Program-made: the position numbers and the translations under genes
The notes under the pieces: model-generated
What the model saw: the letters and a program-made list of their open reading frames with translations, nothing else
What the model was told of the DNA's origin: nothing
The model's database searches: none
Assembly: GCA_947383645.1 (NCBI GenBank)
Contig: CANDEH010000092.1
Location: 1 to 9,695, forward strand
Direction: 5' to 3'
Source: an uncultured Clostridia bacterium
GTDB lineage: Bacteria; Bacillota; Clostridia; Oscillospirales; Oscillospiraceae
Length of the DNA stretch: 9,695 nucleotides
Shown here: positions 5,049 through 9,695 of the stretch, one piece after another
Layout of the letters: each line of letters opens with the position of its first letter
Numbering within the stretch: the first letter of the stretch is position 1

Positions 5049-6125
5049 ATGAAATCACTTTTTCTTCCCCCTATCGCGCCGCCCCTGCTGGCCTGGTACG
5101 ACAGGCACAGGCGCACCCTGCCCTGGCGCGGCGCGAACGACCCCTATAAAATCTGGATATCGGAGATCATGCTCCAGCAGACCCGTGTAGCGGCGGTGAT
5201 CCCCTACTACCGCCGCTGGATGGAGGCCCTGCCAGACGTGGCGTCCCTGGCCGCGGCGGAGGAATCCCGGCTGATGAAGCTGTGGGAGGGCCTGGGCTAC
5301 TACAGCCGGGCCCGGAACCTGCAAAGGGCCGCCCGAATCATTGTGGACGACCTCGGCGGCGTATTCCCCCACACCTACGAGACGCTGCTCGCCCTCCCCG
5401 GCGTGGGGGACTATACTGCCGGGGCGGTGGCCTCCATCGCCTTTGGTGAGGCGGTCCCCGCAGTGGACGGCAACGTGCTGCGGATTATCGCCCGCCTTCT
5501 GGCGCTGAGGGAGGACGTAACAAACCCGGCGGTACGGAAGAAAATCCGCGCTCTTGTCTGCGCGGTACTGCCGGAGGACCGGCCCGGCGCATTCAACCAG
5601 GCCCTGATGGACCTGGGGGCCGTCGTCTGTCTCCCCGGCGGCGCGCCCCTCTGCGAGGCGTGCCCTCTGGCGAACCTCTGCGCCGCCCGGGCGCAGGGCA
5701 CGGCGGAGGATCTGCCGGTGCGAAAAAAGAAGCCCCCCCGGCGTGTGGAGGAGCTGACGGTGTACATCCTCCTGCGGCAGGGCCGTGTGGCGCTGCGGCA
5801 GCGGGAGGAGGCGGGCCTTCTGGCCGGCCTGTGGGAGTTTCCCCACGTCCCCGGAACCCTCGGCGAGGGGGAGGCCGGAAAACCGCTGGAGCAGTGGGGC
5901 CTGCGCCCCGTGGACTGGCGGCAGCGGGTGACAGCCCGGCACATCTTCACCCACGTGGAGTGGCGGATGACCGGCTATCTGGCGGAGGTGCAGGGAGACG
6001 GGACCGGCCTCGCCTGGGCAGACGGGGAGGCGCTCTCCCGCCTTGCGATCCCCTCCGCCTTCGGAAAGTTTCTGGCGCTGGCTATAGATGCGATAGGTGC
6101 GCAAAACACGGAGTCCTCGGAGTAA
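5049..6125 (+). CDS. mutY: A/G-specific adenine glycosylase MutY
   Basis: The protein has 358 aa, the usual MutY length. It removes adenine mispaired with 8-oxoguanine in base-excision repair. The N-terminal half is the HhH-GPD fold: WISEIMLQQTRV carries the catalytic Glu39, LPGVGDYTA (116-124) is the helix-hairpin-helix, and VDGNVLR places the catalytic Asp at 140. The 4Fe-4S ligands are C194-X7-C202-X2-C205-X5-C211, one residue longer in the first gap than the E. coli CX6C. The C-terminal Nudix-like 8-oxoG reading domain covers about 235-345 and includes GLWEFP (260-265) and the recognition loop as F300-T301-H302. The ATG at 5049 gives the normal N-terminus (LLAWYDRHRRTLPWR), but its ribosome site is weak. 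The gene is monocistronic, with a hairpin five bases after the stop. Confidence 0.95.
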   Translation: MKSLFLPPIAPPLLAWYDRHRRTLPWRGANDPYKIWISEIMLQQTRVAAVIPYYRRWMEALPDVASLAAAEESRLMKLWEGLGYYSRARNLQRAARIIVDDLGGVFPHTYETLLALPGVGDYTAGAVASIAFGEAVPAVDGNVLRIIARLLALREDVTNPAVRKKIRALVCAVLPEDRPGAFNQALMDLGAVVCLPGGAPLCEACPLANLCAARAQGTAEDLPVRKKKPPRRVEELTVYILLRQGRVALRQREEAGLLAGLWEFPHVPGTLGEGEAGKPLEQWGLRPVDWRQRVTARHIFTHVEWRMTGYLAEVQGDGTGLAWADGEALSRLAIPSAFGKFLALAIDAIGAQNTESSE

Positions 6126-6129
6126 GAAG

Positions 6130-6152
6130 ATGTGCCGACCGGCTCGGCACAT
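6130..6152 (+). terminator. hairpin terminator after mutY
   Basis: A perfect 9-bp stem ATGTGCCGA/TCGGCACAT (6130-6138 with 6144-6152) has a 5-nt loop and starts five bases after the mutY stop. Only a short TTT follows, so termination may be inefficient or factor-assisted. Confidence 0.6.
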
Positions 6153-6416
6153 AGCTTTGCGGTCCAGGCTGCCGCTGGCCGCGTTAAAAAACTTCGGAAT
6201 GCACGGAGCAATCTGGCGATCTTTCTCACTATCATCCGTCTTTCTCGCCAATCCATATACCTCGCCTGTTGGTACGGCTTCCCAGCCCCCTCCGGCAAAG
6301 CTGGCGGGGAGGCGAAGAACACATGCGGCCAACTCCCCGGGCCGTCCCCCGAAGGTTCCCCATACGCCCCCTCATCCGTCTCAAGCGGGTGCGCCGCTTT
6401 TTCGACAAGCTGACGG
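6153..6416. other. gene-free intergenic stretch after mutY
   Basis: Overlapping ORFs exist on both strands, but none has a ribosome site, codon bias like the neighbours or a protein motif. The most protein-like minus-strand frame (around 6150-6330) is open and continues through the mutY region, which marks it as a shadow. The stretch contains a small CCGGC/GCTGG hairpin near 6292 and pyrimidine-rich runs. Its composition suggests a repetitive intergenic element, but I cannot test that here. Confidence 0.4.
6385..6400 (+). repeat. 16-bp direct repeat, copy 1 (GCGGGTGCGCCGCTTT)
   Basis: This sequence is identical to 6549-6564, where the same bases form the 5' arm and loop of a terminator hairpin. 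In this first copy the 3' arm is absent; TTCGACAAGC follows instead. Confidence 0.7.
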
Positions 6417-6443
6417 CAAATTTCGGCCTGCGGCCGAAATTTG
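6417..6443. repeat. perfect 12-bp hairpin in the mutY-ABC gap
   Basis: CAAATTTCGGCC (6417-6428) and GGCCGAAATTTG (6432-6443) form a perfect stem with a 3-nt loop. No T-tract follows on the plus strand. It may be part of a dispersed palindromic element or a binding site rather than a simple terminator. Confidence 0.6.
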
Positions 6444-6470
6444 TCGCCTGCGGGCGGGTTGATTTAACGC

Positions 6471-6497
6471 GAAAGGAACCCCTCTTGGGTTCCTTTC
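6471..6497. terminator. perfect 11-bp hairpin, possible terminator
   Basis: GAAAGGAACCC (6471-6481) and GGGTTCCTTTC (6487-6497) pair perfectly around a 5-nt loop. The A-rich 5' and T-rich 3' outer ends of the stem resemble a bidirectional terminator, but no gene lies immediately beside it. Confidence 0.5.
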
Positions 6498-6548
6498 ACA
6501 CTATCCTCCTTACCGCCATCCTGCTCTGCCGTCCTTTTTGACAGTCTG

Positions 6549-6582
6549 GCGGGTGCGCCGCTTTGGCGCACCCGTTTCTGTT
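6549..6582 (+). terminator. rho-independent-type terminator
   Basis: CGGGTGCGCC (6550-6559) and GGCGCACCCG (6565-6574) form a perfect 10-bp GC stem with loop GCTTT, followed by TTTCTGTT. Its 5' half (6549-6564) is the second copy of the 16-bp direct repeat. It would insulate the ABC transporter operon from upstream read-through. Confidence 0.65.
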
Positions 6583-6710
6583 CGCCGTTTGGCAATTCGT
6601 CCGTTCCGTCTCCTGTCGCACCGCTCCGCCGGGTGCGGCTGTCTTTGCGGCGCCGGGTACAGCAGAGTCCGGAGGCCAGCCGCGGCGCGGCAGCGGTCAC
6701 TCCTCTCTCC

Positions 6711-6738
6711 CTTACAAAACTGTAAGCTGCCTGTAAGC
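6711..6738 (+). promoter_or_regulatory. BceR-like response-regulator operator
   Basis: CTTACA-AAAC-TGTAAG (6711-6726) is a perfect inverted repeat fitting the TNACA-N4-TGTAA type of site described for BceR-like regulators. CTGTAAGC (6720-6727) recurs at 6731-6738, an 11-bp period as is typical for tandem OmpR-family binding. The site lies about 45-72 bp upstream of the predicted transcription start, a normal place for an activator. Confidence 0.65.
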
Positions 6739-6770
6739 CTCCCGTTATGGCTCCGCCGCCCGCCGGGCGC

Positions 6771-6776
6771 TATACT
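6771..6776 (+). promoter_or_regulatory. -10 box of an activator-dependent promoter for the ABC transporter
   Basis: TATACT matches 5 of 6 consensus bases. At the proper -35 distance (6748-6753) is TGGCTC, a poor match, consistent with a promoter that needs the upstream-bound regulator. The start is predicted near 6783. Confidence 0.55.
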
Positions 6777-6809
6777 GTGGGCATCACATTCCCCAAGGAG
6801 GAATCCGAC

Positions 6810-7577
6810 ATGCCTATCCTACAGGTGAAAAATCTGAAAAAAATTTACTCCACCCGCTTTGGCGGAGCCCAGGTCCAAGCCCTCTCCGACGTGTCCTTTA
6901 TCGTGGAGAAGGGGGAGTACGTGGCCATTATGGGCGAGTCCGGCAGCGGCAAGACCACCCTTTTGAACATCCTGGCCGCGCTCGACAAGCCCACCAGCGG
7001 CCAGGTGCTCCTGGGCGGCCGGGACATCGTGGCCATCCGGGAGCGGGACATCGCCGCCTTCCGCCGGGACAACCTGGGCTTCGTCTTTCAGGATTTCAAC
7101 CTCCTGGACACCTTCTCCGTCCAGGACAACATCCTCCTGCCTCTGGTGCTGGCGGGAAAGAGCTACCGGGAGATGGAGAGTCTCCTGCCTCCCCTGGCCG
7201 ACGCCCTGGGGCTCACCAAGCTCCTGGGTAAATACCCCTACGAGATCTCCGGCGGTCAGAAGCAGCGCACCGCCGTGGCCCGGGCTCTGATTACCCAGCC
7301 CCAGATTGTCCTGGCCGACGAGCCCACCGGGGCCCTGGACTCCAAGGCCACCGACAGTCTCCTGCGGCTCTTTGCCCAGGTAAACGCCGCCGGACAGACC
7401 ATATTGATGGTCACCCACAGCGCCAAGGCCGCCAGCCACGCCGGCCGGGTCCTCTTCATCCGGGACGGCCAGGTGTTCCATCAGCTCTACCGGGGGGAGA
7501 GCACCAACCAGCAGCTCTACCAGAAGATCTCCGACACCTTGACCCTGCTGGCCGCCGGAGGTGAGGAGCATGCGTAA
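6810..7577 (+). CDS. BceA-type ABC transporter ATP-binding protein
   Basis: The protein has 255 aa. The start at 6810 follows AAGGAGG (6795-6801) at 8 nt; an upstream in-frame ATG at 6747 would run across the promoter and is rejected. All nucleotide-binding motifs are intact: Walker A GESGSGKT (42-49), Q-loop Q94 in FVFQDFNLLD, signature ISGGQ (146-150), Walker B IVLADE (166-171) and H-loop H203. It belongs to the MacB/LolD/BceA class. Its gene overlaps a large FtsX-domain permease by 8 bp, the standard BceAB arrangement. Such transporters sense and remove peptide antibiotics (bacitracin-like, lantibiotics) at the membrane and signal through a dedicated BceS/BceR pair. No kinase or regulator gene is in the window, although a BceR-like site lies upstream. 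The true substrate is unknown. Confidence 0.92.
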   Translation: MPILQVKNLKKIYSTRFGGAQVQALSDVSFIVEKGEYVAIMGESGSGKTTLLNILAALDKPTSGQVLLGGRDIVAIRERDIAAFRRDNLGFVFQDFNLLDTFSVQDNILLPLVLAGKSYREMESLLPPLADALGLTKLLGKYPYEISGGQKQRTAVARALITQPQIVLADEPTGALDSKATDSLLRLFAQVNAAGQTILMVTHSAKAASHAGRVLFIRDGQVFHQLYRGESTNQQLYQKISDTLTLLAAGGEEHA

Positions 7578-9600
7578 GAAGTCCTTCTACCCCATGATGG
7601 CCCTGCAAAACATCATAAAGAACCGGCGGTTCTTCCTCCCCTACCTCCTGACCATCACCGGCACCTCCGCCGCCTTCTACATCATGTGCGCCCTCTGCAC
7701 CGACCCCGGGGCCCGGGACCTGGAGGGCTACCAGTACGTCCAGTCCATGATGATGATCGGCATGATAGTGGCCACCCTCTTCACCGCCGGCATCCTGCTC
7801 TACACCAACGGCTTTCTCATGAAGCAGCGGAAGCGCGAGCTGGGCCTCTACAACATTCTGGGCATGGGCAAGGCCCACATCGGCCTGATCCTCTGCTTCG
7901 AGTCTCTGATCGTGGGCTTAGGCGGTATCCTCAGCGGCCTGTTTCTGGGCCTCCTCTTCCACCGCCTGGTGACGCTGCTCCTCTACCGGATGCTGCGCTT
8001 CGCCGTGCCCTTCGGCGTCACCGCCTCCCTCCCCGCCTTCTGTGCCACGGCCGCGGTATTTGCCGCCATGATTTTCGCCACGCTGCTTATCAACCTCTTT
8101 CGCGTGCAGGTATCCAACCCCGTGGAGCTCCTCCGGGGCGGGAACGTGGGGGAGCGGGAGCCTAAAACCCGCTGGCTGCTGACCATCTTAGGCGTCGTCA
8201 CTCTGGGAGCCGGGTACTATATCGCCGTCACCGTCCAGGACCCGGCCCTGGCCCTGGCGCTGTACTTTATGGCGGTGATCCTGGTGATTATCGGCACCTT
8301 CTGTCTCTTCACCGCGGTGAGCATCTTCGTGCTGAAGGCCCTGCGGAAGAATAAACGCTTCTACTACCAGACCCGCCACTTCATCGGCGTCTCCGGGATG
8401 CTCTACCGGATGAAGCGCAACGCGGTGGGGTTGGCCAACATCTGCATCCTCTCCACCATGGTGATGGTGATGGTCTCCGGCACATTATCGCTGTACCTGG
8501 GCACCGGGGAGATCATCGACGCCCAGATGGTGGCCGACGTGAACCTGGAGGCCCGGTGTAATCCCTTAGACCCGGACCAGGGGGAGCTGACCAGCGATTT
8601 GATCCTCTCAGAGAGCATCCGGGCCATCGAGGCCCAAGGCCTCCCGGTTGCCGCCAGCCGGCACTTTCGCTACGCCTACGCCGTGGCCACGTGCAAGGAG
8701 GACGGGTTCCTCTTCAGCCACCCGGACCGGGGAGAGCGGCGGGCGCTGTACTTCCTCACCGCCAGTGACTACGCAGTTTTGACCGGAAATACCGCCCCGG
8801 CCCTGGCCTCCGGTGAGGCGGCCCTCTGCGGCGGCGGCACGGATCTTGACACCGTGGTTCTCCACGGCTCCGGCAGCGCCATTCCCCTGCGCATTGCGGA
8901 GCGGCTGGAGCGCATCCCCCTCTTCGACGTCACCAGCGACATCGAGATCCCCCTGTGCTTCGTGGTATCCGACGACGCGGCGCTGATGGAGATTTACGCC
9001 CTCCAGCGCTCCACCTTCGCCAGACCCTACAACCTGCGCTGGATCGGCCTCATTGACCTGGTGGAGAGCCCCGGCGACCAGGAGGCAGAGCTCTTGGAGG
9101 ACGCCTTCTGGGGTCGGCAGGGTATCTTCTCCATCGAAATTCCTGAGGACTTCGGCGGCTACGAATCCCTGGGCGTGTCCCTGAAGGCCCGGGCAGAGCG
9201 GGACGGCTACGCCATGGCCGGGGGCTTTTTGTTCCTGGGCATCGTCCTGGGCGTCATCTTTTTGATGGCCACGGTGCTCATCATCTACTACAAGCAGATC
9301 AGCGAGGGCTACGAAGACCGGGAGCGGTTCGAGATTATGCAGAAGGTGGGCCTCACCAAGGCGGAGGTCAAAGCCTCCATCCGTTCCCAGGTCCTGATGG
9401 TGTTCTTCCTCCCCATCGCCGTGGCGGCGGTGCATATTCTGTTTGACTTCAACATGGTGGTGAAGCTTCTCCAGCTTTTTGCCCTGCGGAATGTTCCCCT
9501 GACGGCGATGTGCACGCTGGACACCGTGCTGGTGTTTTTCATCGTCTACGGTGTTGTCTACCTGCTTACCGCCCGAACCTACTATAAGATTGTCAGCTGA
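7570..9600 (+). CDS. BceB-type ABC transporter permease (FtsX domain)
   Basis: The protein has 676 aa. The ATG at 7570 is preferred because GGAGG (7557-7561) lies 8 nt upstream; the GTG at 7561 lies on that site. Ten membrane segments fit the sequence: about 21-42, 60-80, 106-130, 151-177, 201-222, 228-256, 288-310, 550-574, 606-628 and 648-668. A large extracytoplasmic loop of about 240 residues (311-549) lies between segments 7 and 8, the defining layout of BceB-type peptide-antibiotic permeases. FtsX-like regions cover about 60-180 and 555-670, and KQRKRELGLYNILGMG (85-100) is the characteristic cytoplasmic coupling segment. The loop is the expected site of ligand specificity and kinase cross-talk. 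Related permeases include YxdM, PsdB and VraE/VraG, so the substrate cannot be named. Confidence 0.9.
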   Translation: MRKKSFYPMMALQNIIKNRRFFLPYLLTITGTSAAFYIMCALCTDPGARDLEGYQYVQSMMMIGMIVATLFTAGILLYTNGFLMKQRKRELGLYNILGMGKAHIGLILCFESLIVGLGGILSGLFLGLLFHRLVTLLLYRMLRFAVPFGVTASLPAFCATAAVFAAMIFATLLINLFRVQVSNPVELLRGGNVGEREPKTRWLLTILGVVTLGAGYYIAVTVQDPALALALYFMAVILVIIGTFCLFTAVSIFVLKALRKNKRFYYQTRHFIGVSGMLYRMKRNAVGLANICILSTMVMVMVSGTLSLYLGTGEIIDAQMVADVNLEARCNPLDPDQGELTSDLILSESIRAIEAQGLPVAASRHFRYAYAVATCKEDGFLFSHPDRGERRALYFLTASDYAVLTGNTAPALASGEAALCGGGTDLDTVVLHGSGSAIPLRIAERLERIPLFDVTSDIEIPLCFVVSDDAALMEIYALQRSTFARPYNLRWIGLIDLVESPGDQEAELLEDAFWGRQGIFSIEIPEDFGGYESLGVSLKARAERDGYAMAGGFLFLGIVLGVIFLMATVLIIYYKQISEGYEDRERFEIMQKVGLTKAEVKASIRSQVLMVFFLPIAVAAVHILFDFNMVVKLLQLFALRNVPLTAMCTLDTVLVFFIVYGVVYLLTARTYYKIVS

Positions 9601-9606
9601 ACTGGC

Positions 9607-9641
9607 CCCCCGTTCTTTCCCCTGCCGGGGAGGGACGGGGG
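9607..9641 (+). terminator. long hairpin after the permease gene
   Basis: CCCCCGT (9607-9613) pairs with ACGGGGG (9635-9641), and CTTTCCCC (9615-9622) pairs with GGGGAGGG (9627-9634), with one bulged T and a TGCC loop: about 15 bp including two G-U pairs. It starts six bases after the stop codon. Only TTT follows, and its 3' arm is shared with the right-hand repeat. Confidence 0.6.
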
Positions 9642-9695
9642 TTTCGCCCCCCGGGGCGACCTACTTTTCTCACGCGAGAAAAGTAGGCAAAAGCG
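9632..9695 (+). repeat. GC-rich palindromic intergenic repeat, right copy
   Basis: Positions 9632-9685 are the inverted counterpart of 1-54. The GC core again offers two exclusive folds: TCGCCCC/GGGGCGA (9644-9650 with 9653-9659) and CGGGGG/CCCCCG. The terminal hairpin CTACTTTTCTC/GAGAAAAGTAG (9661-9671 with 9676-9686, loop ACGC) is followed by GCAAAAGCG. Relative to the left copy, one base pair inside this stem is changed on both sides (C-G to T-A). The unit is truncated at the window edge. Confidence 0.75.

Noticed and set aside
5055..6332. Long minus-strand open frame opposite mutY
   Set aside because: It is the antisense shadow of a GC-rich gene. The plus strand encodes a complete MutY with all catalytic motifs, and the minus frame has no recognisable domain.
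6097..6462. 121-codon plus-strand frame after mutY
   Set aside because: It begins inside mutY, runs through the terminator hairpin, has low-complexity Pro/Arg composition and has no ribosome site.
1..9695. CRISPR array, tRNA, rRNA or insertion-sequence transposase
   Set aside because: I saw no evenly spaced short direct repeats, no cloverleaf-type tRNA sequence, no rRNA signature and no transposase ORF.

Overview
The window reads as a chromosomal segment of a high-GC Firmicute. The strong GC preference at third codon positions, consensus AGGAGG-type ribosome sites, a QueT importer under a preQ1-I-like leader, a Clostridia-style MutY and a BceAB-type ABC transporter together suggest a gut Oscillospiraceae relative (Flavonifractor / Pseudoflavonifractor / Lawsonibacter type). 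The taxon is an inference; no rRNA or marker gene is present to fix it.

Layout, left to right. (1) Positions 1-80 hold a GC-rich, hairpin-forming repeat. An inverted second copy ends the window (9632-9695), so all the genes lie between two copies. (2) A sigma-A promoter and preQ1-I-like riboswitch precede queT (228-719), which is closed by a strong bidirectional hairpin. (3) A minus-strand PflX-type radical SAM gene (780-1652) has its own promoter and a perfect dyad over the start site. (4) A roughly 600-bp gap contains a locally AT-rich block, a plus-strand promoter and a long leader with nested inverted repeats. It leads into an unrecognised 157-aa protein (2268-2741). (5) A separately promoted two-gene unit encodes an unrecognised 352-aa protein (2893-3951) and, by ATGA overlap, a radical SAM/SPASM protein (3948-4796). 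(6) mutY follows (5049-6125). (7) A gene-free stretch of about 680 bp (6126-6809) is packed with perfect hairpins and ends in a BceR-like operator and an activator-type promoter. (8) A BceA-type ATPase (6810-7577) and BceB-type permease (7570-9600) overlap by 8 bp and end in a long hairpin merging into the right-hand repeat.

The genes do not form one pathway. They are several short transcription units: queuosine-precursor salvage (queT), base-excision repair (mutY), probable antimicrobial-peptide sensing or resistance (BceAB type), and two radical SAM enzymes of unknown substrate. The least-explained parts are the 352-aa protein / SPASM operon, the orphan 157-aa gene with its structured leader, and the dispersed-looking hairpin repeats. 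In the two terminal repeats a stem base pair has changed on both sides (C-G to T-A), which points to selection for the fold.
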